Origin: a virus
IMG/VR virus record: IMGVR_UViG_3300048672_001051
Coordinates: 62,001-126,000 of that record
Length of the DNA: 64,000 nucleotides
Reading direction: 5' to 3' (one strand)
The notes under the pieces are model-generated. The model ran no database searches. It worked only from the letters and a program-made list of their open reading frames with translations, and was not told the origin of the DNA. Positions 25,972 through 34,927 of this stretch are shown here, piece by piece; positions within the stretch are counted from its first letter, which is position 1, and every line of letters begins with the position of its first letter. The translations under genes were made by a program, and so were the position numbers.

Positions 25972-26676
25972 TTAAATTTCGATAGTTCTAACTACAAAGC
26001 CAGTTTGATCATGTTTACCACGACCTTTAGCTTTTAAAGCAATATAATGGTTTTCAGGATCATGCCATCTAAGGTCATTTAGATCACCATCTGAGACAGG
26101 TCTGCCTTTCCACACAGCAGGGACTTCTTCAAATACAACAGAAACATTTTTATACCTGTCAAATGCACTTTCAATATCAGACTCAGTCGATACTTCTGAA
26201 CGACTATAAATTAATTTATAATTTGGAATATTGCTAACATCTCTGTCAGTGTGCTTAGTATAATCATAAAATTTTAATTCTGGGTACTCTGTAAAATCTA
26301 GTATAGTTTCCCAGTATAAATCAGAAGTTCCATTAAGCCTTACGTAACCTTGAAAATTATTTTCTAAACAGTAAGCCTTAAAAAGGTTCAAGTCGTTACG
26401 TAAAATCCTAATAAATTCTGAATTATTTTCAAAATACAATTTAGTTTTATTTATTCTAGCTTGCATTACGCTGTTCATAGCACCACGACCCGCTGTGAAT
26501 AAGCAAGCAGTTTCACAGCCAGGAGATCTACTAGTACAAGTATCATAACCACTCATAAGGGCTGGTGCGAGATACATAATAGCAGTTAACTTTGTATCAT
26601 CATCACCTTTAGAAGTTTTGGCATTAGAGCCAACTGCTAAAAGTTTTAATTTTGAATTTAAAGTTGAAATTTTCAA
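25972..26676 (-). CDS. GP88/DUF7227-like phage protein
   Basis: A 234-aa protein. The Cys-containing segment GYDTCTSRSPGCETACLFTA followed by GRGAMNSVMQARINKT is the hallmark of phage proteins annotated as GP88 or DUF7227-like. Further conserved-looking blocks are VRLNGTSDLYWETI, KFYDYTKH and VVFEEVPAVWKGRPV. The biochemical role of the family is not known to me; the conserved Cys residues suggest a metal centre. The start is TTG at 26676, overlapping the previous stop as TTGA. The family name is from memory and should be treated as probable. Confidence 0.65.
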   Translation of the reverse strand: MKISTLNSKLKLLAVGSNAKTSKGDDDTKLTAIMYLAPALMSGYDTCTSRSPGCETACLFTAGRGAMNSVMQARINKTKLYFENNSEFIRILRNDLNLFKAYCLENNFQGYVRLNGTSDLYWETILDFTEYPELKFYDYTKHTDRDVSNIPNYKLIYSRSEVSTESDIESAFDRYKNVSVVFEEVPAVWKGRPVSDGDLNDLRWHDPENHYIALKAKGRGKHDQTGFVVRTIEI

Positions 26677-26867
26677 GAATGATTTACACCAAAATAAAAT
26701 TGAGTGTAAGATAAATCTAGAAAGTTTAAACAGCTAACTTTATAAGGTGTTGCAGGTAAAGTGTTAACAAGTGCAACGAGCTCATTAAATTTATTTTTAA
26801 TTAAAGAAGCTCGTTGTTTTTGTTGTTCAGATAATAAATTAAAATTATCAGTTGTTATGGTGTACAT
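26673..26867 (-). CDS. Small helical protein, possible Acb2-like cyclic-nucleotide sponge
   Basis: A 64-aa predicted all-helical protein. The centre LIKNKFNELVALVNTLPATP followed by YKVSCLNFLDLSYTQFYFGV has the length and helix-Pro/Ser-turn-helix layout of Acb2 proteins, the phage sponges that bind cyclic nucleotides of CBASS and Thoeris. Typical Acb2 residues (Ser-Arg-Glu turn, Ala-rich last helix) are not conserved, so this is a weak structural suggestion. The gene is tightly packed between two overlapping neighbours. Confidence 0.6.
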   Translation of the reverse strand: MYTITTDNFNLLSEQQKQRASLIKNKFNELVALVNTLPATPYKVSCLNFLDLSYTQFYFGVNHS

Positions 26868-27273
26868 AAGTTAGTAAATTACTTTGTGTAATTTTTAAAC
26901 CATTCGCCGCTAATTTATTTTGTAAAAAATTAAATTGATATGTGATCCGCATTAACTCTATGACAACTCTAGTTTGCGAATCACCACAATATCTAAAAAA
27001 GTTTTGAAATTCATTAGCACTACGTAGGCAATCATTTCTGAATTGTTGCGTATTTAAATTAGCTACGGATGTTTTGAAGTGACGTACATATAGCCGCTCT
27101 TCAGACATTGACCAAAAAATACTATAAAGAGTTTTCTTGTAGTCAAGAGACAACTCACGGAGTGCAGGCACAGAGCCTAGCAAATCCTTAACAGAAGTTA
27201 CAATATGCTGGATACTAGAGTATAGTAAATTTAGTTCTACAAGAGTTAAATCATTATTGACGATGGTTTTCAT
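26848..27273 (-). CDS. Hypothetical helical protein (141 aa)
   Basis: ATG at 27273. The product appears almost wholly alpha-helical (LTLVELNLLYSSIQHIVTSV, TRVVIELMRITYQFNFLQNK) with no motif or membrane segment. It overlaps the next gene's start by 20 bases. It follows a 60-bp gap after the polyamine block and seems to begin a separate transcription unit or to continue one past the hairpin there. Confidence 0.7.
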   Translation of the reverse strand: MKTIVNNDLTLVELNLLYSSIQHIVTSVKDLLGSVPALRELSLDYKKTLYSIFWSMSEERLYVRHFKTSVANLNTQQFRNDCLRSANEFQNFFRYCGDSQTRVVIELMRITYQFNFLQNKLAANGLKITQSNLLTYVHHNN

Positions 27274-27325
27274 AAATCACTGTTTAAGTTAAAATAATAC
27301 AGATAAACTGTAAATGTTGACGGAA

Positions 27326-27351
27326 GGTTATTTACTTATCTGTAAATAACC
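27326..27351 (-). terminator. Hairpin at the end of the speD gene
   Basis: A perfect 10-bp stem (GGTTATTTAC with GTAAATAACC) has the SpeD stop codon in its 6-nt loop. There is no U-run on the - strand, so it could be a 3'-end-protecting hairpin or a weak terminator closing the polyamine block. Confidence 0.5.
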
Positions 27352-27737
27352 AATATGTGATTATATTTTGGTAAAAATAATCCTTCTACAAATTTAATGA
27401 AGTTTAAAATTTTAACTTCATTTGCAGCTGTAGGTGTACAAGAGTACACATCTAAAGACATCGCAGCCTTCTCAGGCCAGGTGTGCCAACAAATGTGAGA
27501 CTCACCTAGCACAAGGGCACCAGAAACCCCCTGAGGCTGAAATTGGTGCCCTGCTGTGGCAAGTACATCAAAGCCTGCAGCTAAAGCTGCGTTAGTCAAC
27601 AGTCTTTCAATATAAACAGAAGACTTGTCAAAATAGTTATTAGGAGCACAAGCAGTGAAATCACAAGTAAAGTGACACCCCAAAGATTCTTCGCATTTTG
27701 GATTAATATTCTTCACATGTCGATGTGTATGAGTCAT
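27336..27737 (-). CDS. speD: S-adenosylmethionine decarboxylase proenzyme
   Basis: Makes decarboxylated AdoMet, the aminopropyl donor for spermidine. The signature GVSGALVLGESHICWHTWPE contains the Glu-Ser-His self-cleavage site, where Ser becomes the pyruvoyl group. The downstream AAMSLDVYSCTP is also typical of the small bacterial/archaeal form (about 120-135 aa). ATG at 27737 gives 133 aa; an in-frame start at 27779 is less likely because it lies deeper in the upstream gene. The partner enzyme, a spermidine synthase, is encoded two genes upstream. Confidence 0.93.
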   Translation of the reverse strand: MTHTHRHVKNINPKCEESLGCHFTCDFTACAPNNYFDKSSVYIERLLTNAALAAGFDVLATAGHQFQPQGVSGALVLGESHICWHTWPEKAAMSLDVYSCTPTAANEVKILNFIKFVEGLFLPKYNHILVIYR

Positions 27738-28614
27738 TATCAGGTCTACCGTAAGGACAATACCTACACAACCAATCACCTATCTTAGTAGAAGGATCTG
27801 CCAAGAATTCATTATAAGCTTTTTTAGTTAAAGCACCTTCTGAATATTTTTTAGTAATTTCTTCTGGTGTATATTGAATTTGGTAATCTGGTGGTGGCGG
27901 AACGCCTTGTTTTAAAAATTCAAATAAAAGTTTTTCTTTATCGAGAATATCTTTAGTGCTAAATTTAGTCTCGACATATGTGTACAAAGAGCCATTCCAA
28001 TAAGTTTCAATCACTGGATTTCCCGCTGCATTTATGCTTATTCTAAATTGCTTATTATTATAAAAACTAGTACAGCTTCTGTCGATATAGACTAAATTAA
28101 CATAGTTAACTTCTGAAACAATCATTAAATAACGAATACATTGCAATAAATTTTGATCTTTAGGTTTAGGCGGTTTGTCTACACTTCCAAGAAGTTCTTT
28201 TGCTGCATACCAATTTGCACCACTATATTGCTTTATCTCACTAATTTCATATTCACCACTGAGTGGATTTATATGCAAGATATCTATCTCGCCAGTTACA
28301 AGTTCATCTGGCTTAGATATACGTACAGAGTGATCTACATAAACTTTAATATTTTTGTATTGTTCAATAATCCAAGATTCCCAAAGTTTACCAGCCTCCA
28401 TAACAAAAATATTATAAATTTTTAAAGGGTTACTTCTAGCTGCGCTAGTTTTATTAAACCAAGCCTGTCGTAAACAAGTCCCTAGTGGTACGCCAGAAGT
28501 AGTATACACCATAGCTTCAGAAGGATTCACTGTAGGTATAATACCTCTAGGGTATTTCAATACTGAAGGCTTTAATAAAGATTTTTCGATAGCTTCTAAT
28601 ATATTAAACATCAT
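27703..28614 (-). CDS. Cas4/RecB-family PD-(D/E)XK exonuclease
   Basis: A 303-aa nuclease with the Cas4-like Fe-S layout: an N-terminal Cys in LGTCLRQAWFN, a PD-(D/E)XK core (TGEIDILHINPL and YEISEIKQYSG give the Asp and the Glu-x-Lys), then C-terminal cysteines in WLCRYCPYG and STCEEY. Q-rich motif DQNLLQCIRYLMI follows the core as in RecB-like nucleases. It probably processes DNA ends in phage recombination. It sits between speE and speD, overlapping both, although its function is unrelated to polyamines. Confidence 0.85.
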   Translation of the reverse strand: MMFNILEAIEKSLLKPSVLKYPRGIIPTVNPSEAMVYTTSGVPLGTCLRQAWFNKTSAARSNPLKIYNIFVMEAGKLWESWIIEQYKNIKVYVDHSVRISKPDELVTGEIDILHINPLSGEYEISEIKQYSGANWYAAKELLGSVDKPPKPKDQNLLQCIRYLMIVSEVNYVNLVYIDRSCTSFYNNKQFRISINAAGNPVIETYWNGSLYTYVETKFSTKDILDKEKLLFEFLKQGVPPPPDYQIQYTPEEITKKYSEGALTKKAYNEFLADPSTKIGDWLCRYCPYGRPDNDSYTSTCEEY

Positions 28615-29350
28615 CTTCTTCTTGATAAAAAGATCTTACAATTGGAGCTTTGTCGACATCGTTAATAAAGATTTTGCTAAAAACTTTAATAACAGTATCT
28701 TTTTCATAGCTTGCAATATATTTACTGTAAGTATCTATATGGGCTAGCTTAGCAGCTAAGTAACTATAAAACGGAGTGTAGTCGGCGTTAGAGTGATCGT
28801 AACCCATGTACATAAGTAAAGAACCAGATGTTTTTAAATTATCATAAATTTGTCTAACAAAATCTTTATTATAAATACCTATATCTATATCTTCAAAGTC
28901 GTCGGAACAATCTACAAGAATTAAATCAAATTTAGATTTAAAACACTCGTCTTCCAAAGCATCTTGAAATGTCATATCAACTAGCGTAAGTTTATGAGTA
29001 TCTAAGTTTTCATCAATTTTATTGACAAAAGATGAAGTCTTTAAAAATCTTTTAAAAGGTTCTTCAGTGTATTTATAAGCTAACGGATCAACAATAGTTA
29101 CGTTTGAAGCAACATGTTGAATTGTTTTATAAACTTGTTGGTCTCCACCACCGATAATCAAAATATTTTGATTAGGTTTTAGAAACTTAGCGACAGCTAA
29201 CGACCACATTTTTTGATAGATAAAATATTCTTCCGAAGATAATTCTATAATGTCGTTAGTTGAAATTCGCCAAGGACTGTTAGAATCTTCCAGGTTAGAA
29301 GCTTCTAGTGTTAATTTAATGTTGTCAGTTATAATAGAGTAAGTTTGCAT
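28604..29350 (-). CDS. speE: Spermidine synthase-like aminopropyltransferase
   Basis: A Rossmann-fold AdoMet-dependent enzyme of 248 aa. Key blocks: NILIIGGGDQQVYKTI (glycine-rich loop), VTIVDPL (acidic residue that binds the ribose) and KFDLILVDCSDDFEDIDIG, where spermidine synthases bind the amine and decarboxylated AdoMet. The DxxD-like acidic loop is preserved in part. With SpeD nearby, the phage can make decarboxylated AdoMet and transfer aminopropyl groups, most simply to putrescine for spermidine used in DNA packaging; another acceptor cannot be excluded. Confidence 0.85.
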   Translation of the reverse strand: MQTYSIITDNIKLTLEASNLEDSNSPWRISTNDIIELSSEEYFIYQKMWSLAVAKFLKPNQNILIIGGGDQQVYKTIQHVASNVTIVDPLAYKYTEEPFKRFLKTSSFVNKIDENLDTHKLTLVDMTFQDALEDECFKSKFDLILVDCSDDFEDIDIGIYNKDFVRQIYDNLKTSGSLLMYMGYDHSNADYTPFYSYLAAKLAHIDTYSKYIASYEKDTVIKVFSKIFINDVDKAPIVRSFYQEEDDV

Positions 29351-29355
29351 GTAAT

Positions 29356-29874
29356 CTAGTGTGTTATTTTAATATTATTTATGTCAGTTATGCCATAAAG
29401 ATCTAAAGTATCTTTATTTAAGGAACTAGCTGGAGCATGGCAAATTAGCCATTCTTTCCGTATTGTGTGAATTTTTAAATTCGGTACAAGCTTTTTAACT
29501 TCATTTGCAATAAACATTGCCCACGTATCAAATTCAATATATTCATAGTTGTTATCAACAATATATTGAAGACCTCTTAATGTTGCAATTTTTAAACAAG
29601 AGACTATAGATAATGGACAACTTCTTGGATGTATAAATATAGTAGCACCAACAGCTTTTGAGTGGTGATCAATATCTTGTACAAAAAATCCTACTATTTT
29701 ATTATTTTTATTTACAATATAAACTTCAGGCTCTTGAATTAAATTCCAAAATTCTTCTAAAGTATCAATTTCAGATTTAAAATCATTTATTGCATAGCAG
29801 TGATTAAAACAGTCTATTAAAAAAGCAGAAAAACCTCTACTTGTTCCGACTGTTACAGGTGTTAATGTTATCAT
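29356..29874 (-). CDS. GNAT-family N-acetyltransferase-like protein
   Basis: A 172-aa protein starting at ATG 29874, whose ATGA overlaps the previous stop; a TTG three codons upstream is less likely. The fold can be traced: VYIVNKNNKIVGFFVQDIDH (beta strands 2-4), then IFIHPRSCPLSIVSCLKIAT, which occupies the acetyl-CoA loop and helix, and YEYIEFDTW. The Gln/Arg-x-x-Gly-x-Gly/Ala signature is poorly conserved, so this is a divergent member. The substrate is unknown; polyamines or a modified protein are possibilities by context. Confidence 0.6.
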   Translation of the reverse strand: MITLTPVTVGTSRGFSAFLIDCFNHCYAINDFKSEIDTLEEFWNLIQEPEVYIVNKNNKIVGFFVQDIDHHSKAVGATIFIHPRSCPLSIVSCLKIATLRGLQYIVDNNYEYIEFDTWAMFIANEVKKLVPNLKIHTIRKEWLICHAPASSLNKDTLDLYGITDINNIKITH

Positions 29875-30407
29875 TCTGGCCAATCACCATTATTTGTAAA
29901 GTAATTAAAAAATATTTCTGAATTTTTAGCCCAATCACTTGGTAATTCAGAATGTTGATAGTCTTCAATAAGCATTATAATATTTGCAGAACTTTTATTT
30001 ATAAATCTGTGCGGCAACGACGCATTAAAATAAAGAGACTCATTAGTAAACTCTTGGCGTATACCATCAACTTCTAAATAAATATCATTTAAGTTTAACT
30101 GATTAGCATTTAAGACAGTAAGAACTCTTGTACAAAAAGTTGCAGTAAATTCAGAGTCAGTATGAATGTTTGTTTCAAAACCAGGTTGGAAACAAACATA
30201 AGATACAGCAAATGGTAATTTATTTTCATAAAAGTCTTTAAAGACTTTTATGAGTTTAGTAGGAAACTGTTGTGCAAAACGATTGTTTAAAACAACTGGG
30301 TAATACTGCCATAGCGGACTATCTTCAATTAAAATATCATCTGAAACTAAAACAGGTTTAGACTTTAAAGAATATTTATCAAAGATAATATAATGTGGAT
30401 TAGACAT
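29871..30407 (-). CDS. 2-oxoglutarate/Fe(II) oxygenase, Asp/Asn-hydroxylase-like
   Basis: A 178-aa double-stranded beta-helix protein. The iron-binding facial triad is visible as His-x-Asp in ETNIHTDSEFTATFCTRV and the distal His in FNASLPHRFINKS, followed by ANIIMLIEDYQ. The size and motif spacing resemble phage and bacterial aspartyl/asparaginyl beta-hydroxylase-like oxygenases. It directly follows the radical SAM gene with an 8-base overlap, suggesting the two act on the same target, perhaps a peptide or protein. The substrate is not evident. Confidence 0.75.
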   Translation of the reverse strand: MSNPHYIIFDKYSLKSKPVLVSDDILIEDSPLWQYYPVVLNNRFAQQFPTKLIKVFKDFYENKLPFAVSYVCFQPGFETNIHTDSEFTATFCTRVLTVLNANQLNLNDIYLEVDGIRQEFTNESLYFNASLPHRFINKSSANIIMLIEDYQHSELPSDWAKNSEIFFNYFTNNGDWPE

Positions 30408-31608
30408 TTAAAGTGTTACTAGAAAATTGTGAATAAAGCTCAATGTACCTATTAACAAGTAAACTATAACTTGAATTTAAAATAGAGTCATCAAACACTG
30501 TATTATTAATATAATAAAATGTTAAATCCATTAATAAAAATAAAGGTGTAATTAAATCTTTAGATTTTTGTTGAAGCCACCAGACATCATCTTCAACAAT
30601 ATGCAACTGTTCAAACTGGAAAGATTTGACAGGGCAAGGTGTTATGATATCAAAACGCCTAGTAGACTCTTGATATTCATCACTATTTTTATTTAACTGA
30701 AGTTCTTGAATATTGATTAATTTTAAATCGTTATTTGTTTTATAAATAAGATTCTTATTTTTTAAATACTCTTTATTGTTGATTAAATTACTTTCTTCAT
30801 TAGCCGCTAAATCTCTACAGTAGTAGATGTTACCCCGAGGAGATATCGACCTAACACCGTCAAGACAAGACTTATTTGAAGGATTTTTAAAATACTCAGC
30901 TGAACTTAAAAATTCTCTAGGCACAGAAAAATAACAAAAATCTTCCGCGACAGTATTATTATCAATTGTTTTTAGATTATTTGGTAAAATATTATTTACA
31001 ATTAAATCTGAAACAACTTTAAAATCTGTAGGTTTAACAAATTTTTTAACATTGTCTTCCCATATAGAACCTATTTCAAAGTGAAAATAACGTACACCTA
31101 AGTTTTTAAAATAATTAAAATTATTATTTAAACTAGCAAAATTTAGCTCACTAAATAAAACTAGAGCAACGCCTACACTACAATCTAACGAAATTAACAA
31201 TTTAAGATTGTCGATAATATTTGAATAAATTTTAGGATTAGTTGTACGTTCTAAATTAGTGGTATAAGTACCATCTACGGAGAAAATTATCTCATCAAAT
31301 CTTTGCCAAGTTTGAGAATCTTCTTGGACTTTTAAATTATAATGACCGTTAGTGTAGATTCTAAAATGAACATTTTCATATTTAGAATCTACATACTCCA
31401 TAAGGTCTTTAATATTTTGCCAGTGAATAGTAGGCTCACCGCCAAAAAACTCAATTAAATTCTGCTCATCTTTATACTTAGTTAGATAATAATCTACAAA
31501 ATTTACAGAGTCTTCATAACTTAAAAAAGGTGAAGTATTTTTGTTAGTAATACAACAATAACTACAATCTAAATTGCAGTAATTACTATAAACAACTGTA
31601 AGGTCCAT
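30400..31608 (-). CDS. Radical SAM enzyme with SPASM-like C-terminus
   Basis: A 402-aa enzyme. The [4Fe-4S] motif CNLDCSYC (C-x3-C-x2-C) lies at residues 11-18, and FFGGEPTIHW is the glycine-rich AdoMet-binding GGEP motif; both match peptide-maturing radical SAM proteins. The C-terminal Cys set SCLDGVRSISPRGNIYYCRD and ITPCPVKS resembles a SPASM/twitch auxiliary cluster, which in relatives modifies ribosomal peptides or proteins. The gene is followed by a 2OG oxygenase and a GNAT. No obvious precursor peptide was seen; the 184-aa protein upstream is the nearest candidate partner. Confidence 0.88.
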   Translation of the reverse strand: MDLTVVYSNYCNLDCSYCCITNKNTSPFLSYEDSVNFVDYYLTKYKDEQNLIEFFGGEPTIHWQNIKDLMEYVDSKYENVHFRIYTNGHYNLKVQEDSQTWQRFDEIIFSVDGTYTTNLERTTNPKIYSNIIDNLKLLISLDCSVGVALVLFSELNFASLNNNFNYFKNLGVRYFHFEIGSIWEDNVKKFVKPTDFKVVSDLIVNNILPNNLKTIDNNTVAEDFCYFSVPREFLSSAEYFKNPSNKSCLDGVRSISPRGNIYYCRDLAANEESNLINNKEYLKNKNLIYKTNNDLKLINIQELQLNKNSDEYQESTRRFDIITPCPVKSFQFEQLHIVEDDVWWLQQKSKDLITPLFLLMDLTFYYINNTVFDDSILNSSYSLLVNRYIELYSQFSSNTLNV

Positions 31609-32162
31609 TAGGTACCACTATGCAAGTCTATAAGTGTTTTTTGTTTTTCAACATCATCTTTAATTGAAAATAAAGCACTAACACTATCTAAATCAGGGTA
31701 TGTGTTATTAGTGTTAAACGTATATGATTGTGCTAATGATCGCAAGTTATTTACAGCAGCTTCAAGCTGTAGAACTTCTTCAAATCCTAAATTATTTGTA
31801 GGATAGCATTGTTCTAATGCTGCATAAGCTTCATAAAAAGCATTAATAGATCTTGTGACAACTTGCAATTTGTTGCTAGTAATTGTATTAAAATTTACGG
31901 CACAAAGAGCGAGTTGTAAATTAGCTTTAGTCACAAAATAAATAACATTAGGTTCATAGTCATTTTGATCAACAATACTAATTAATTTTTGAATTAAAGG
32001 TATCATCGCTTCATCTATGTTATCACGAAGTTCGAGTGAAAGCGTAAATAAGAAATTAATATTATTTAGTTTAGAGATGAAAGTGGGATTATTTAAAATC
32101 CCACTTTCATGAGTTGAGTATAGAGTGTTAATTAAATCTAAATCTTCAAGATTGTAAATCAT
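31608..32162 (-). CDS. Hypothetical helical protein (184 aa), possible radical-SAM partner
   Basis: ATG at 32162 keeps the overlap with the rIIA-like gene to 17 bases; an ATG at 32201 would also be in frame. The product is predicted all-helical (FTLSLELRDNIDEAMIPLIQ, LEAAVNNLRSLAQSYTF), acidic, and unlike anything I recognise. The last base is shared with the radical SAM gene's start, so expression is coupled. It could be an adaptor or substrate for that enzyme; this is inference. Confidence 0.65.
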   Translation of the reverse strand: MIYNLEDLDLINTLYSTHESGILNNPTFISKLNNINFLFTLSLELRDNIDEAMIPLIQKLISIVDQNDYEPNVIYFVTKANLQLALCAVNFNTITSNKLQVVTRSINAFYEAYAALEQCYPTNNLGFEEVLQLEAAVNNLRSLAQSYTFNTNNTYPDLDSVSALFSIKDDVEKQKTLIDLHSGT

Positions 32163-34647
32163 TAATTGGTATAACTTTGTAAAGATTATAAAATTGCTCA
32201 TCAATGATGAGGCTTGTTAATAGTGTTTTATTCGCAGGTGAATTTAAATCAACACCTTCAGATAAATCTGAAGTAGTAATACTGATTGCCTCGCGATACA
32301 GATCTTTTGTAAAAGAAGTCGCAGGAAGTCTAGTGCTAAAAAATTCAAGAATATACTCTCTATTATAGACGCTATTAAGGCCTCTTTTATGAGTATATCC
32401 AAAATAAAATTTAGCTTCCGGAGTACCTAAATTGGTTAAACCAAAAGGTGGACTCTGGTCGACAGTTTTTGAATAAAACTTGAAAACTTTAAAATCAAAA
32501 TTTTCTAAATTGTCTTCAAGTAACTTTTTAATTAAAAAGTAAATATTAAAAAATAATTTAGAAGATCCATGAGGATTTAATTGTACGAGTTTATTGATAA
32601 TAGTCAATACAGCACTTGAGTTATCAACAAGTTTATTGTATAAGTTTTGTAAGTTAGCACGGTCTTGTGCATAACCAGTCCTCAGCCAAGCATGAGTTTG
32701 ATCTGAAGACTCAATTAAAATTTTAAGAGAATTTCTTAAAAATAATAAAAACTCAGGTAGCTCTGGCCTACTCGAACATATCAAATAATATGTAAAAATA
32801 ACGTTAACAAAATTAAACAATTCTTGGTTTTCTGCGACGAGGACTGAAGGTTCAACTACATTTAAAGCTGAAGCTTTTAAAATATCTATATAAGCTGAAG
32901 CTGCAGTATTAAATTTCGAAGGAGCGTAGTAGATTACTCTAGCAGTAGACTCATACATATTTTTTAAAAAATATTCATGATTTTGATAATCATATTTAGA
33001 AACAGTACCCCCCGGACTTATAAGATCTGTATTTACCAGAATATAATTTTCAAACAAAGGCACTTCTGGATTAATATTTCTAAGAACTCTGTGGTTAGAC
33101 TCTTCAAAAGTATAAATACCGGTATATATTTTATCAGGCGTATCTGAAACAGCTCTAGCACTTTTTAAAGACTCTATAAAAGAAGTATGAGCATCTGATA
33201 AAAATTCAATAGTAATATCGACAGGCTCAACACGACTAAACTGTTGAATAATTCTAGTTATATGAGCTTTGCATTCAACATAATTTTCACGTTTGCAAGA
33301 TGGCTTAGCTTTAATAAAAATTACATTACACTCTAAAGTGTTTATATAAGTATCTAAAGTCTTTAGTGGTATATTTCTATCAACTAAAATTATTTTATAA
33401 ATACCAGTACTTACAGTTCTTCGAGTGTATGACATACTAAAATTAACTGGAGAACAATATGTGTAAATAATATTAGATAAATTTCTAATAAAAATATTAT
33501 CAGCATGTTGTGGACTTATCAGCCCTAAACATTCTTCATATCTAATATTTAAATGATCTTTAATATACATTTTAAATCTAATATCACGCTGAATATAATC
33601 TTTGATAACTAATAAATTATCAATATACGTAGTAAAATATTCAGGTCTTGTAAAGTTTGGGTATTTAATTTCAACAGAGAGTTGATGCGTTAGCACATTT
33701 GAATTAAAATCTTGTTTAATTAAGTCGTATTTATTTTTAAGCTTACCTTCATTTCCAGATACAATTGTTATAAATTCACGAGATGGTGTAAAAAGCAACT
33801 CACCAATATTAAATTTTGGTATTATTCTAAAATTAAAAGCAGATGGATTTGAATTCCGGTTATAATTACTTTGATGTGTAAATAGCATATTTTCATAAGG
33901 ATTTGTAAATATATTAGAACCTTGTGTAATATATTTAAAAGAATCTTCAAAGTATGTCGGGTCAGTTATTAAATAATAATGCATGTATTCTTCTACAGAA
34001 TACCAAAAGTTATCTTCAAGTTGTACGTTATTAACATAAACATTTGGTTTAACATTTAAGCATATTAAAACTTGTTTTAATTTTTTTAGTACAATATCTT
34101 TAGTGTAATTCTTAATTGTGTAAACACAAGTTACACCTACAGGTTCATCTAAACATTCTTCTGTCACAATATTAAATATTGGTACAGCATTATCTTGACG
34201 ATAGAATAAAACAGTGTGTTTTAATCCGTCTTTAACACAAAAATATTTAAAGTTATTTGTCAATGCTAAAGGACTTTTAGCACCTAAACCTAAGCAGCCA
34301 GCAAGTGCCGGATCAGCACGCTTACTAGAACTATTCAAAGTGCAAAGATAAGTTTCAGCATCTTGTGCAGTTAAACCAACACCATAATCTTTAATAGAAA
34401 TAGTTAATTCGGCATTGTACATATCTTCTTCTATTAAAATATCGTAAGGGGCTGTTGGCTTGCCAGCGCTTATGTGTGAATCAAAAGCGTTGGAGCAAGT
34501 CTCACGTAATACTGAACCCAGCTTGTCTTGATAAATATCGTCAATAACTGTCGAGAAAGACATAAAGTCTGTTTGAATACCCATCTCTTTAGCTGTAGGT
34601 ATCTTAGCTAGAATACTTGATGTATCAGGTGCGTTAATAATTTTCAA
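32146..34647 (-). CDS. rIIA-like GHKL ATPase-domain protein
   Basis: An 833-aa protein. The N-terminal GHKL fold shows the N-box ETCSNAFDSH (residues about 49-58), the G1 box IKDYGVGL and the G2 box GCLGLGAKSPLAL. This matches phage rIIA-like proteins, which in T4 affect lysis inhibition and exclusion by host systems. The remaining 600 residues are Tyr/Asn-rich without a recognised domain. The start is TTG 34647 with an AAGGAA site about 7 bases upstream. No rIIB-like gene was seen next to it. The function in this phage is unproven. Confidence 0.85.
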   Translation of the reverse strand: MKIINAPDTSSILAKIPTAKEMGIQTDFMSFSTVIDDIYQDKLGSVLRETCSNAFDSHISAGKPTAPYDILIEEDMYNAELTISIKDYGVGLTAQDAETYLCTLNSSSKRADPALAGCLGLGAKSPLALTNNFKYFCVKDGLKHTVLFYRQDNAVPIFNIVTEECLDEPVGVTCVYTIKNYTKDIVLKKLKQVLICLNVKPNVYVNNVQLEDNFWYSVEEYMHYYLITDPTYFEDSFKYITQGSNIFTNPYENMLFTHQSNYNRNSNPSAFNFRIIPKFNIGELLFTPSREFITIVSGNEGKLKNKYDLIKQDFNSNVLTHQLSVEIKYPNFTRPEYFTTYIDNLLVIKDYIQRDIRFKMYIKDHLNIRYEECLGLISPQHADNIFIRNLSNIIYTYCSPVNFSMSYTRRTVSTGIYKIILVDRNIPLKTLDTYINTLECNVIFIKAKPSCKRENYVECKAHITRIIQQFSRVEPVDITIEFLSDAHTSFIESLKSARAVSDTPDKIYTGIYTFEESNHRVLRNINPEVPLFENYILVNTDLISPGGTVSKYDYQNHEYFLKNMYESTARVIYYAPSKFNTAASAYIDILKASALNVVEPSVLVAENQELFNFVNVIFTYYLICSSRPELPEFLLFLRNSLKILIESSDQTHAWLRTGYAQDRANLQNLYNKLVDNSSAVLTIINKLVQLNPHGSSKLFFNIYFLIKKLLEDNLENFDFKVFKFYSKTVDQSPPFGLTNLGTPEAKFYFGYTHKRGLNSVYNREYILEFFSTRLPATSFTKDLYREAISITTSDLSEGVDLNSPANKTLLTSLIIDEQFYNLYKVIPINDLQS

Positions 34648-34657
34648 AGGATTTCCT

Positions 34658-34927
34658 TCAAGTTAAATGTTGCTCAACGATAGTTTCAATATCGCTGAAA
34701 CAGTCAGAAGCTTTTAGTAAAGCTAAATAAGAAATTAAAGACTTTCTAACAGAAATGTTAGTCAAGTCGTTTAAAAGAATTGGAGTAGTAACGTAGTATA
34801 AATTAAGTGTGGACTCTTCTGAAGAGTCCAAGTCAACTACGCTATAAAAAGTAGACATTTTTTTATAATTAACTAAAAAAGTTCTATTATTAAAATGGAG
34901 GATATCACCAGGTTGGTAATCTTTCAT
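34658..34927 (-). CDS. Hypothetical protein (89 aa)
   Basis: The ATG at 34927 (MKDYQPGDILHFNNR) is preferred over an upstream start that would sit deeper in the DHFR gene; 23 bases overlap remain. PGDILHFNNRTFLVNYKKM looks like a small SH3-like beta barrel, followed by a helical tail. Function unknown. Confidence 0.65.
   Translation of the reverse strand: MKDYQPGDILHFNNRTFLVNYKKMSTFYSVVDLDSSEESTLNLYYVTTPILLNDLTNISVRKSLISYLALLKASDCFSDIETIVEQHLT

Noticed and set aside
28153-28425. + strand frame inside the Cas4-like gene
   Set aside because: It is the antisense of a clear nuclease gene, has low-complexity sequence and no family resemblance.
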